From Paenibacillus abyssi (GTDB lineage Bacteria; Bacillota; Bacilli; Paenibacillales; Paenibacillaceae): DNA of 64,000 bases. Positions 36,026 to 43,442 of this stretch are shown here, piece by piece (the first letter of the stretch is position 1; each line of letters opens with the position of its first letter). The stretch lies in the NCBI RefSeq assembly GCF_014640295.1, contig NZ_BMGR01000021.1, positions 1 to 64,000 of the forward strand, read 5' to 3'. Under the pieces are notes generated by a model. That model was not told where the DNA came from. It worked only from the letters and a program-made list of their open reading frames with translations, and ran no database searches. Both the position numbers and the translations under genes were made by a program.

Positions 36026-36396
36026 ATTTCCGGGGAAATAGGGGAGCGGTGGAAACTAATGGAGCGTGATGAGCGGCGGCAAACAGGAGGAACGGCGCGG
36101 TTCATGAAGCAGCATGTTAGGGACGGCGGCGCGCCATGAAGGCATGTATAAGATAATGGGAGGGGATGAATACTATGGTCAGATTCGAATAACATCGTCG
36201 ATGCGAAATCGGGGTGTCCGCAGTGGACCGACAAGCTCGTTTTCGCCCACATGAATCTGATGGTTTAACACTAAACGGATCGTCCGGAAGAGGATGATAC
36301 ATATAACGTTTAGATTAGGTACCGTATCTTTCCTATGCAATTAAGAAGCCAACATCCAGTCGAGTTACATTTTCAAGGAAAGTGGGGCAACATGAC
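36026..36396. other. Intergenic region without a recognised gene
   Basis: About 370 bases between the island terminator and spoVT. Only short open frames with no credible ribosome binding site are present on either strand. A promoter for spoVT must lie here, but I cannot pick a convincing sigma-G or sigma-A site. It may hold decayed sequence from the island junction. Confidence 0.5.
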
Positions 36397-36939
36397 ATGA
36401 AAGCAACAGGAATCGTTCGTCGTATCGATGATCTAGGCCGGGTGGTAATCCCCAAGGAAATCCGCCGTACGCTGCGCATTCGAGAAGGCGACCCGCTTGA
36501 AATTTTTGTGGACCGTGACGGTGAGGTCATTCTCAAGAAATATTCCCCGATCGGTGAATTAGGAGATTTCGCTAAAGAATATGCCGAATCTTTATTCGAA
36601 AGCACGAATCATATTACGATGATTTCCGACCGGGATACGATTATTGCTCTTGCGGGGGCTTCAAAGAAGGAGTATCTGGAGAAACAGGTCGGCCCCCTGT
36701 TAGAGAGCTGTATGGAGAACCGTAAAACGATCATGGAAACGAACGGCGGCTCCTTTGAGCTTGTTAAAGATGTGAGCGAAACGTACAGCTCCTTTGTTGC
36801 TGCGCCGATTGTTGCGGGCGGCGACCCGATCGGCACAGTCGTTCTGGTCAGCAAGGATGAAAACATCAAGATGGCGCAAATGGAAACCAAAATGGCGGAG
36901 ACCGCGGCAGGCTTCCTGGCGAAACAGATGGAGCAATAA
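36397..36939 (+). CDS. spoVT: Stage V sporulation protein T
   Basis: 180 aa. N-terminal AbrB-like DNA-binding domain (KATGIVRRIDDLGRVVIPKEIRRTLRIREGD, residues 2-32) joined to a C-terminal GAF domain (about 55-180) with SKKEYLEKQVGPLLE and ETYSSFVAAPIVAGGDPIGTVVL. SpoVT tunes sigma-G genes in the forespore. The start at 36397 is the family start; AAGGAAAGTGGGG lies upstream. A strong terminator follows. Confidence 0.96.
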   Translation: MKATGIVRRIDDLGRVVIPKEIRRTLRIREGDPLEIFVDRDGEVILKKYSPIGELGDFAKEYAESLFESTNHITMISDRDTIIALAGASKKEYLEKQVGPLLESCMENRKTIMETNGGSFELVKDVSETYSSFVAAPIVAGGDPIGTVVLVSKDENIKMAQMETKMAETAAGFLAKQMEQ

Positions 36940-36968
36940 ATAGGATCGGCAGCTTCCACAGCAAGGAG

Positions 36969-37004
36969 GAGCTTCAACCTCTTGATGCGGAAGCTCTTTT
37001 TTTT
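36969..37004 (+). terminator. Intrinsic terminator after spoVT
   Basis: Stem GAGCTTC (36969-36975) / GAAGCTC (36990-36996), then T8. Confidence 0.85.
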
Positions 37005-37055
37005 GCTGTATAATGGAGACACTTAGGGTTAGATGGGCAGGTGCAGGAATCGGAT

Positions 37056-38708
37056 ATGGGGGAAATAAAGAGAGAGGCGGGCAAGGAAACGTCGTGGCTG
37101 CGCGGGGCGATGGTGCTGGGGGTGTCGGCGCTCTTCAGCAAGGTGCTCGGGACCATTCAAAAAATCCCGCTGCAAAATGTAGCAGGTGATCGCGTATTCG
37201 GCATTTACAATGCGGTCTACCCGTTTTATCAGCTGTTGTTATTTTTGGCGACATCGGGCATCCCGGTTGCCGTTTCTCTGCTTGTGGCGCAGCGCATGGA
37301 AGCCGATGATCAGGAAGGGATGCGGCGTGTGCTGCGGACCGGCATGCTGTTGCTTGGATTGACCGGCGCGGCAAGCTTTGTCCTGATGTGGACGGGAGCG
37401 GAGCTGGCGGCCGATTGGATCGGGGATCGCGATACCGCGGCAGCGATCCGGATGGCCGCCTTGGCACTTTGGTTCGTCCCGGTAACCGGAGCGCTGCGCG
37501 GGTATTTCCAAGGGCAGCAGCAGATGGTGCCATCGGCAGTGTCGCAAATTGCCGAGCAGACGTTCCGCGTGGCAGCGATGCTTGTGCTGCTTATGGTCGG
37601 GATGTCGGCCGGTTGGCCGCAGAGCCATGTTGCAGCCGGTGCGATGGCAGGCTCGGCTGCCGGTGGGGCGGCGGGACTGCTGGTTATGCTGGTATTCTGG
37701 CGCCGATCGGACAAGCTGGGCCGCACGAAGGCGGATCCGTGCGGGGGAAAAGGACCGGCGCAGCATTCGGATCGGCGGCTGCTGCGAAACATGGCAAAGC
37801 TGGCGCTGCCGGTCGCGCTCGGTTCAGTGGCCGTGCCGATCGTCGGGCTCGTCGATGCGGTGACCGTCCCCCGATTGCTGAGGCCGGGAAGCGCTGCGGA
37901 AGCCGATGTGATGACGCTGTTCGGCTTGTACAGCCGCGGCCAGCCGCTTGTGCAGCTGGTTGTCATGGTGGCGGGCGCCGCGGCTGCGGCGCTTGTACCT
38001 GCTTTGGCAGTCGCGCGCGCTCGCGGCGATATGGCCAGCTTGAGCCAGCGTACGGAGCTGGCGCTGCGTTTCGCGTGGTGGATTGGTGCTGCGGCTGCGG
38101 TCGGGCTCGTGCTGCTGGCCGAGTCGATTAATGTTATGCTGTATGCGGATAATGAACAGACGCTGACGTTCATGTTGATTGGCTGCACCGCAACGGCAGG
38201 CACCTTGAACGCGGTGACAGCGGCGCTGCTGCAGGGCCACGGGGCGGTGCGCCTGCCCGTGGCGATCCTGCTTTTTGCGGCGCTGCTGAAGGTGGCGCTG
38301 AACGCCGCGCTCGTGCCGGCGCACGGCATCGTCGGCGCCGCCTACGCCGGCATCGCGGCGTTCTCGGCCGCGGCGCTGCTGGGCGTGGCCGCCACCTGCC
38401 GCGCCGCCGGCGTGCGCTTGCCCGCCAGACGCTACGCGGCGTGCAGCGGTCTTGCGCTCGCGTGCATGGCCGCGGCGCTCATGCTGGCCGAGCGCGGCAC
38501 TGCTGCGCTGCTCGGCCCATTGTCGCTGCCCCCTAGGGCTGCAGCGACCGTGCTCGCGCTGACGGGCGCAGCCGTCGGCGCAGCCGTGTTTGCCGCCGCG
38601 CTGCTGCGTTGCGGCGGTATCAGCGCGCGCGAATTGCGCGCGCTCCCGGGCGGCGCGGCGCTTGCCGCCCGCCTGCGCCGGTGGCGGCTGCTGCCGGCGG
38701 ATGAATAA
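37056..38708 (+). CDS. yabM: SpoVB/YabM-like polysaccharide flippase
   Basis: 550-aa integral membrane protein of the MOP superfamily (SpoVB, MurJ and YabM relatives), probably flipping a lipid-linked precursor of the spore cortex or wall. About 14 hydrophobic segments are visible. The N-terminal block LGTIQKIPLQNVAGDRVFGIYNAVYPFY (about 32-59) is typical. ATG at 37056 is preferred, with AGGA upstream; GTG at 37041 is an alternative. The 3' half (about 38230-38700) is extraordinarily GC- and Ala-rich compared with its neighbours. Confidence 0.88.
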   Translation: MGEIKREAGKETSWLRGAMVLGVSALFSKVLGTIQKIPLQNVAGDRVFGIYNAVYPFYQLLLFLATSGIPVAVSLLVAQRMEADDQEGMRRVLRTGMLLLGLTGAASFVLMWTGAELAADWIGDRDTAAAIRMAALALWFVPVTGALRGYFQGQQQMVPSAVSQIAEQTFRVAAMLVLLMVGMSAGWPQSHVAAGAMAGSAAGGAAGLLVMLVFWRRSDKLGRTKADPCGGKGPAQHSDRRLLRNMAKLALPVALGSVAVPIVGLVDAVTVPRLLRPGSAAEADVMTLFGLYSRGQPLVQLVVMVAGAAAAALVPALAVARARGDMASLSQRTELALRFAWWIGAAAAVGLVLLAESINVMLYADNEQTLTFMLIGCTATAGTLNAVTAALLQGHGAVRLPVAILLFAALLKVALNAALVPAHGIVGAAYAGIAAFSAAALLGVAATCRAAGVRLPARRYAACSGLALACMAAALMLAERGTAALLGPLSLPPRAAATVLALTGAAVGAAVFAAALLRCGGISARELRALPGGAALAARLRRWRLLPADE

Positions 38709-38729
38709 TACATACGAGGAGGAATGGCG

Positions 38730-40220
38730 ATGGCACAAGCAATACTCGTTGTCGGGCTTGGATCCGGTGATGCCGATCAATTGACCTTGGGCGTTTGGCG
38801 CAAGCTGCAGCAAGCAGGGCGGCGCTTTGTCCGGACGGACAAACACCCGATGATGAAGCTGTTCGCGGAACAGGATTGGAGCTATACATCGTTTGATAAT
38901 ATATATGAACAGGCGGACTCGTTTCCCGATGTTTACGAGGCGATTGTAGAGGAATTGATCGGGCAAGCACTTGCACTCGGCGGAGAAGATGGTAATATCG
39001 TATATGCTGTTCCCGGCCACCCGATGGTAGCGGAGCGTACGGTACAGCTGCTGCGTGAACGATGCCCGCAGCATGGCATCTCCCTTGACATTTTCGGAGG
39101 GGAGAGCTTTTTGGATCAAGCCTTTGTGCGGCTCGGGTTTGATCCGATCGAAGGCTTTCAGCTGTTGGATGCCGGAGGATTAAATCCCGCATTTCTGCAG
39201 CCGCAGCTGCATACGGTCATCGGCCAGGTATACGATCAGTACACGGCGTCGGAAGTGAAGCTGACGCTTATGGAGCGTTATCCGGATGATTTTCCGGTTG
39301 TAGTCGGACACGCGCTTGGTGTGGCAAATGAAGAACAGATCAGTACGGTTCCGTTATATGAACTTGATCGCATAGACGGTTACGGCAACCTGTCGCTCAT
39401 CTGGATTCCCCGTTCCGATGACGCTTCGCTGCGCAACCGATCCTTCGAACGGCTGCATGAGATCGTCCAAATCCTGCGCAGCCCGGAAGGCTGTCCTTGG
39501 GACCGCGAGCAGACGCATCAGTCGATCCGCAAAAACTTTATCGAAGAAACGTATGAAGCGCTCGAAGCGCTCGACAACGATGATCCGGAGGGCATGCGGG
39601 AAGAATTCGGGGATGTTATCCTGCAGGTGATGCTTCACAGCCAGATGGAGGAAGAGCTTGGAAGCTTCACTGTATATGATGTCATCGAGTCATTGAACGA
39701 GAAGCTGCTGTTCCGGCATCCGCATGTGTTCGGGGATGTTGACGCAGGCGATGCCAAGGCGGCGCTGAGCAGTTGGGAGCGCATGAAGGCGGAGGAGAAA
39801 CGCAGGAAGGGAATCGATCCGCAGCGTCAATCCGTATTGGACGGGATTCCGCCTGACCTGCCCGCACTGATGAAAGCCTACAAGCTCCAGAAGAAGGCGT
39901 CCAAGGTCGGATTTGATTGGGATCATATCGATGCCGTATTCGCCAAGGTAAAGGAGGAGCTCGCAGAGCTTCGCGAAGCGGCTTCCTCGGGTAATCCGGA
40001 GGAGCAAGCGGCAGAGCTTGGCGACCTTTTGTTTGCTGTGATAAATGTTTCCCGTTTTCTGGATGCGGATCCGGAAGAGGCGCTTGCCCGGACGAACCGG
40101 AAATTTTTGAAGCGTTTTGCTTATATTGAAGAGCAGCTCCGTATAAGCGGCAAAACTTTTGACCAGACTGATTTAACAGAAATGGATGCTTGGTGGGAAG
40201 AGGCAAAGCGCTTTTCATGA
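38730..40220 (+). CDS. mazG: MazG nucleotide pyrophosphohydrolase with tetrapyrrole-methylase-like N-domain (YabN)
   Basis: 496 aa. The N-terminal domain (about 1-220) has the tetrapyrrole methylase fold (ILVVGLGSGDADQLTLG, YAVPGHPMVAERTV). The C-terminal part holds two MazG modules (about 225-360 and 375-490), with LRSPEGCPWDREQTHQSIRKNFIEETYEALEAL and EFGDVILQVMLHSQM as the catalytic EEx2-x-ExxD helices. MazG hydrolyses NTPs to NMP and PPi, removing aberrant nucleotides. ATG at 38730 has GAGGAGG at 7 bases; the in-frame ATG at 38724 is too close. Order spoVT-yabM-mazG-hup matches B. subtilis. Confidence 0.94.
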   Translation: MAQAILVVGLGSGDADQLTLGVWRKLQQAGRRFVRTDKHPMMKLFAEQDWSYTSFDNIYEQADSFPDVYEAIVEELIGQALALGGEDGNIVYAVPGHPMVAERTVQLLRERCPQHGISLDIFGGESFLDQAFVRLGFDPIEGFQLLDAGGLNPAFLQPQLHTVIGQVYDQYTASEVKLTLMERYPDDFPVVVGHALGVANEEQISTVPLYELDRIDGYGNLSLIWIPRSDDASLRNRSFERLHEIVQILRSPEGCPWDREQTHQSIRKNFIEETYEALEALDNDDPEGMREEFGDVILQVMLHSQMEEELGSFTVYDVIESLNEKLLFRHPHVFGDVDAGDAKAALSSWERMKAEEKRRKGIDPQRQSVLDGIPPDLPALMKAYKLQKKASKVGFDWDHIDAVFAKVKEELAELREAASSGNPEEQAAELGDLLFAVINVSRFLDADPEEALARTNRKFLKRFAYIEEQLRISGKTFDQTDLTEMDAWWEEAKRFS

Positions 40221-40279
40221 TCTTTTTCTACAAATTTCGGCCTAATCCCCCAGCATTCGCAAAAAAATTTAAAGGTCCA

Positions 40280-40307
40280 GCAGGATTTTTCCAGCATCGG
40301 GAAGAAT
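40280..40307 (+). promoter_or_regulatory. Perfect sigma-H consensus upstream of hup
   Basis: GCAGGATTT (40280-40288) fits RnAGGAwWW at every position. After 12 bases GAAGAAT (40301-40307) fits RnnGAAT fully. The predicted start is about 85 bases before hup. Confidence 0.5.
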
Positions 40308-40401
40308 AGTATTCATCGAACGGAAACATCATATCCGATTGCGAGGCGGCCTTAAGTCGCCGTCCCAAAAGAAAAAGGATTGAACTAGGAGGCTTATTAA
40401 C

Positions 40402-40674
40402 ATGAACAAAACAGATCTGATCAACAACATTTCCGAGAAAAGCGGACTGACAAAACGTGACGTAGAAGCAGTATTGAACGGTTTCTTAGGCGAAGTAACC
40501 GACGCACTCTCCAACGGAGATAAAGTACAGCTGATCGGTTTCGGCACATTCGAGACCCGCAAACGTAACGGTCGTGTGGGCCGTAACCCGCAAACCGGCA
40601 AAACAATCGAAATCCCTGAGTCCAACGTACCTGCGTTCAAAGCCGGCAATAAACTGAAAGAAGCTGTAAAGTAA
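40402..40674 (+). CDS. hup: HU-type DNA-binding protein HBsu
   Basis: 90-aa nucleoid protein; bends and compacts DNA. Family sequence is unmistakable: MNKTDLINNISEKSGLTKRDVEAVLNGF, then the beta-arm GFGTFETRKRNGRVGRNPQTGKTIEIPES. ACTAGGAGGC precedes the ATG. A perfect sigma-H consensus lies in the 180-base upstream region. rqcP begins only three bases after its stop. Confidence 0.98.
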   Translation: MNKTDLINNISEKSGLTKRDVEAVLNGFLGEVTDALSNGDKVQLIGFGTFETRKRNGRVGRNPQTGKTIEIPESNVPAFKAGNKLKEAVK

Positions 40675-40677
40675 TTC

Positions 40678-40956
40678 ATGCGTTTGGATAAATTTCTCAA
40701 AGTATCGAGACTGATCAAACGGCGCACAGTTGCTAAGGACGTGTCCGAGCAAGGACGTGTCTGGATCAATGGCCGCGAAGCCAAGCCGAGCAGCACAGTC
40801 AAGGTCGGTGATGAGCTAACGATCCAATTCGGGCAGAAGACAATTACCGTCCGTATTGAACGCACGGCGGAATCGACCCGTAAGGACGAGGCCAGCGAGC
40901 TCTATACTTTGCTGAAAGAAGAATCCAAGCCTCCGAGTGATACACTCGGTTGGTAA
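40678..40956 (+). CDS. rqcP: RqcP (YabO), S4-domain ribosome quality-control factor
   Basis: 92 aa. S4 domain at the N-terminus (MRLDKFLKVSRLIKRRTVAKDVSEQGRVWINGREAKPSS), the Hsp15-like fold. RqcP works with RqcH on obstructed 50S subunits during C-terminal alanine tailing. It follows hup by three bases and has no strong ribosome binding site of its own, so it is presumably translationally coupled. Confidence 0.94.
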   Translation: MRLDKFLKVSRLIKRRTVAKDVSEQGRVWINGREAKPSSTVKVGDELTIQFGQKTITVRIERTAESTRKDEASELYTLLKEESKPPSDTLGW

Positions 40957-40958
40957 CC

Positions 40959-40986
40959 AGCCGCCCGTCTAGGGCGGCTTTTTTTC
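40959..40986 (+). terminator. Terminator after hup-rqcP
   Basis: Perfect 8-bp stem AGCCGCCC / GGGCGGCT with a 5-base loop, then a T-run. Confidence 0.92.
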
Positions 40987-41007
40987 TGTGTTTATCAATC
41001 ATCGAGG

Positions 41008-41026
41008 AACTCCAAGCGGAGTTTTT
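41008..41026 (+). terminator. Second small hairpin-terminator after rqcP
   Basis: AACTCC AAGC GGAGTT followed by TTTC. A back-up terminator about 20 bases after the first. Confidence 0.55.
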
Positions 41027-41060
41027 CTCGTTCTTATTGGTCTAAACCTTGTCCCTCCCA

Positions 41061-41069
41061 CATAGGATA
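41061..41069 (+). promoter_or_regulatory. Possible mother-cell sigma -10 element for yabP
   Basis: CATAGGATA lies 24 bases before the yabP ATG, at the right distance for a start just before the AAGGAGG ribosome binding site. yabPQ are sigma-E genes in B. subtilis. The -35 part is not clear. Confidence 0.35.
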
Positions 41070-41092
41070 GGGAAGGAAGGAGGGGCCAAGCC

Positions 41093-41374
41093 ATGATAGA
41101 TCAAGGGAAAGCGAAACGCCAGGAAGTAAAAATGCTTAACCGCAAGGTGCTTGAAATTTCAGGGGTCAGCAATCTGGAAAGCTTCGACAGTGAGGAGTTT
41201 TTATTGGAAACCGATTGCGGCTTCCTGACCATCAAAGGGCAGAATCTGCACATTAAACATCTCAGCCTTGAGCAAGGTCTTGTCGCGATTGAAGGACTCG
41301 TCCACTCGCTCGCCTATTTGGACGGACAAGCGCCGGAAAAATCCAAAGGATTGTTCGGCAAGCTGTTCAAGTGA
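41093..41374 (+). CDS. yabP: Sporulation protein YabP
   Basis: 93 aa, YabP/YqfC family. The sequence EVKMLNRKVLEISGVSNLESFDSEEFLLETDCGFLTIKGQNLHIKHLSLEQG is characteristic. Required for spore cortex formation in B. subtilis and made in the mother cell. ATG after GGAAGGAGGGG. Overlaps yabQ (GTGA) by 4 bases. Confidence 0.95.
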   Translation: MIDQGKAKRQEVKMLNRKVLEISGVSNLESFDSEEFLLETDCGFLTIKGQNLHIKHLSLEQGLVAIEGLVHSLAYLDGQAPEKSKGLFGKLFK

Positions 41375-41973
41375 ACCTGAGTGTACAGTTATGGACCCTG
41401 GCGATGATGGTGATGTCGGGTATCGGCATGGGCGTGGCGTTTGACGGCTACCGTGTCGTGTCAGGCCGTTTGCAGATCGGACGGTTATGGATACCGGTAC
41501 TGGATTTGCTGTACTGGCTGCTAGCAACACTCATCGTATTTCGCGTTTTGTCGGCGAGCAATGAAGGCGAAGTTCGGGTCTATGTGTTTTTAGGACTACT
41601 TCTAGGTATTGCGCTCTATTTTTGGTTGTTTAGTTCATCCGTAATTGCTTTTGTGGTATGGTTAATACAGACCATCGAAAAAACATTTCGTTTTCTCGTT
41701 TTATGCTTTGATTGGCTTGTGCTGCGGCCGTTGTTGCTTATTTATCGCCTGGTACGCGTCATTTTGGGCTTTTTGGTCGTTTTCTCTATTTTCCTCTTCA
41801 AAATTGTGGTACAATTGGTAAGTCCTTTATGGCGGCTTTTGAGATGGCTTTTACGTCCGCTTACCGGTCTCATGATGCAGAAGCTTGAACCGGCATGGAA
41901 GCGTTGGCGTATCGAGGAGCGTTTCAAGAATAGCTGGAATGGGTTAATTAAACTTTGGAAGAGACTCTTCTAG
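41371..41973 (+). CDS. yabQ: Sporulation cortex biosynthesis membrane protein YabQ
   Basis: 200-aa membrane protein with about five hydrophobic spans (roughly 5-22, 44-60, 70-94, 104-125 and 128-150) and a basic C-terminal tail. Needed for cortex synthesis in B. subtilis. GTG start in the GTGA overlap with yabP. A short promoter-free gap leads to divIC, whose ribosome binding site is AGGAGGTAAT. Confidence 0.93.
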   Translation: MNLSVQLWTLAMMVMSGIGMGVAFDGYRVVSGRLQIGRLWIPVLDLLYWLLATLIVFRVLSASNEGEVRVYVFLGLLLGIALYFWLFSSSVIAFVVWLIQTIEKTFRFLVLCFDWLVLRPLLLIYRLVRVILGFLVVFSIFLFKIVVQLVSPLWRLLRWLLRPLTGLMMQKLEPAWKRWRIEERFKNSWNGLIKLWKRLF

Positions 41974-41988
41974 GAGGTAATCGATCAG

Positions 41989-42309
41989 ATGAAGACATCG
42001 GCAACAGCCCAGACAACTTCACATTCAGGCTCAAGACGTCGGCTGAAGCTATGGATTCTTTTCGTTGTCCTCTTTATGGGCTGGGCCCTATACACAATGG
42101 TGAATCAGATGGAGCGGCAGGGAAACACGGAGCAGCGTCTCCTTGCGGCGGAGCAGAAGCTTAAAACCGGAGAGCAGGTAAGCGGCGAGCTTCAGCAGAA
42201 GATTGATCGACTCAATGACGCCGAATTTATCCAAGAGATTGCCCGTAAAGAATACGGAATGATCATGCCTGGGGAGAAGCCGATCCAGATCACTCGTCCG
42301 AATGAATAA
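41989..42309 (+). CDS. divIC: Cell division protein DivIC (FtsB/FtsL-type)
   Basis: 106 aa. Basic Ser/Thr-rich N-terminus, one membrane span (about 21-38, LWILFVVLFMGWALYTMV) and an extracellular coiled coil (about 39-80), then the conserved IARKEYGMIMPGEKPI end. Forms the DivIB-DivIC-FtsL divisome complex. Placed between yabQ and yabR as in B. subtilis. Confidence 0.94.
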   Translation: MKTSATAQTTSHSGSRRRLKLWILFVVLFMGWALYTMVNQMERQGNTEQRLLAAEQKLKTGEQVSGELQQKIDRLNDAEFIQEIARKEYGMIMPGEKPIQITRPNE

Positions 42310-42327
42310 AGATCAGGTGAACGTCTG

Positions 42328-42357
42328 TTGACCTTACTTCCGGGCTTCGGGTATAAT
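42328..42357 (+). promoter_or_regulatory. Promoter upstream of yabR
   Basis: TTGACC (42328-42333), 18-base spacer, TATAAT (42352-42357), with predicted start near 42364. Confidence 0.7.
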
Positions 42358-42425
42358 CACGATAAAGGCAGCATCTTTCAAGCTGATCGAGGGTTGCCAT
42401 TTTTTTGATGTACGTTAGGAAGTAT

Positions 42426-42447
42426 ATGGCTGTTCAAGCCATTTTTT
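42426..42447 (+). terminator. Early terminator/attenuator between promoter and yabR
   Basis: Perfect 6-bp stem ATGGCT / AGCCAT with a 5-base loop, followed by T5, about 85 bases after the predicted start of the upstream promoter and 83 before yabR. A weaker GGCA/TGCC stem plus T7 lies at about 42366-42407. Suggests either attenuation of yabR or a short RNA. Confidence 0.5.
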
Positions 42448-42529
42448 GCTGCCCGCTGTCTGTTTTCAATAACGGTTAGCTGCCGCAGCACTAGCTTCGC
42501 AAAAATTTTAGGGAGGAACATTTTATTCT

Positions 42530-43024
42530 ATGGCAATTGAAGTGGGAGCCAAACTAGAGGGCAAAGTGACAGGCATTACGCATTTCGGAGCATTCGTCGA
42601 TTTGTCGGGAGGTGTCACAGGGCTCGTTCACATTTCGGAAATTGCCGATAATTACGTCAAGGACGTGAAAGATCATCTGAAGATTGACGATATCGTCAAA
42701 GTGAAAGTGATCAACGTGGACAAAGACGGAAAGATCGGACTTTCCATCAAACAGGCGATTGACCGTCCAGAGGGTCATCAGCCGCCGCCGCCGCGCGAAC
42801 GCACAGGTGGAGGTGGAAGTGGTGGAGGTGGAGACCGTTTTCCACGCGGAGGTAATGATCGCGGAGGACGTCCATTCAAATCAGGCCAAGGAAAACCGTC
42901 TTTCGGCAAACCTTCATTCGAGGATAAAATGTCGCGCTTCCTGAAGGATAGCGAAGAACGCATCTCTTCCCTGAAGAAAAACACGGAGTCTAAACGCGGA
43001 GGCCGTGGCGCCAAAAGGGTATAA
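42530..43024 (+). CDS. yabR: S1-domain RNA-binding protein YabR
   Basis: 164 aa. One S1 domain (residues 1-72, GAKLEGKVTGITHFGAFVDLSGGVTGLVHISEIA), then a Pro, Gly, Arg-rich low-complexity tail (about 82-164) with FGKPSFEDKMSRFLKDSEERISSLKK. The S1 domain suggests binding of RNA or ribosomes; the exact role is unknown. GGGAGGAAC precedes the ATG. It has its own promoter with an early terminator-like hairpin in the leader. Confidence 0.92.
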   Translation: MAIEVGAKLEGKVTGITHFGAFVDLSGGVTGLVHISEIADNYVKDVKDHLKIDDIVKVKVINVDKDGKIGLSIKQAIDRPEGHQPPPPRERTGGGGSGGGGDRFPRGGNDRGGRPFKSGQGKPSFGKPSFEDKMSRFLKDSEERISSLKKNTESKRGGRGAKRV

Positions 43025-43042
43025 CCATATATCACATCGAAG

Positions 43043-43068
43043 CAGAACCTGCGAGGTTCTGTTTTTTT
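43043..43068 (+). terminator. Intrinsic terminator after yabR
   Basis: Perfect 8-bp stem CAGAACCT / AGGTTCTG with a 3-base loop, then T7. Confidence 0.9.
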
Positions 43069-43337
43069 GTGCTTTCACCTTCGCCAAAATGGGAGTTTGT
43101 CCTCCAACCCTACAGTGGTGAACGCTATATTTGGCAATTATTGACTTATGCCAAATAGTTTCCCCGCTCTATCCTTCCGCTCCGACAGGTTCGGACGAAG
43201 AATCACAATGGATTTCTAAAGTCGAAGCACGGTTTTTGTAGAAGCATTCTTTGAAAGCGGTATCACTTCGGGACGCTCAAATACAGACGGGGGCTGAATT
43301 CGCAGCCTTAGCGACAATCATCCGCCAGGCACTTTTA
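43069..43337. other. Intergenic region without a recognised gene
   Basis: About 270 bases after the yabR terminator and before the spoIIE control region. In B. subtilis tRNA genes stand here; I see no tRNA cloverleaf or TPsiC-like GTTCRANNC box. Nothing else was recognised. Confidence 0.5.
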
Positions 43338-43405
43338 TTTGTCGGAAAAAACTTTTGCGGGCACAACGCTTTCTGACAAACTTCATACAAACCTGCTCCT
43401 ATAAT
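43338..43405 (+). promoter_or_regulatory. spoIIE promoter with Spo0A boxes and a 21-bp spacer
   Basis: A TATAAT at 43400-43405 is paired with CTGACA at 43373-43378, a 21-base spacer, as in the Spo0A-activated spoIIE promoter of B. subtilis. Spo0A-like boxes are TTTGTCGGAA (43338-43347) and, inverted and overlapping the -35, TTTGTCAGAA (43380-43371). Confidence 0.7.
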
Positions 43406-43442
43406 AAGAGGCACTACTCAAAAATCGGAATGGTGGTGCCTA

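Noticed and set aside
27671-36396. Transposase, integrase, att site or inverted repeats at the edges of the nitrogen island
   Set aside because: None is visible. The edges are marked only by terminators, so a mobile element call is not supported.
37310-39119. Two long reverse-strand frames (339 and 431 codons) opposite yabM and mazG
   Set aside because: The high GC content removes stop codons in all frames here. The translations are low-complexity and the forward genes are clearly real.
43069-43337. Possible tRNA genes between yabR and spoIIE, as in B. subtilis
   Set aside because: No cloverleaf, CCA end or T-loop box could be found on either strand.
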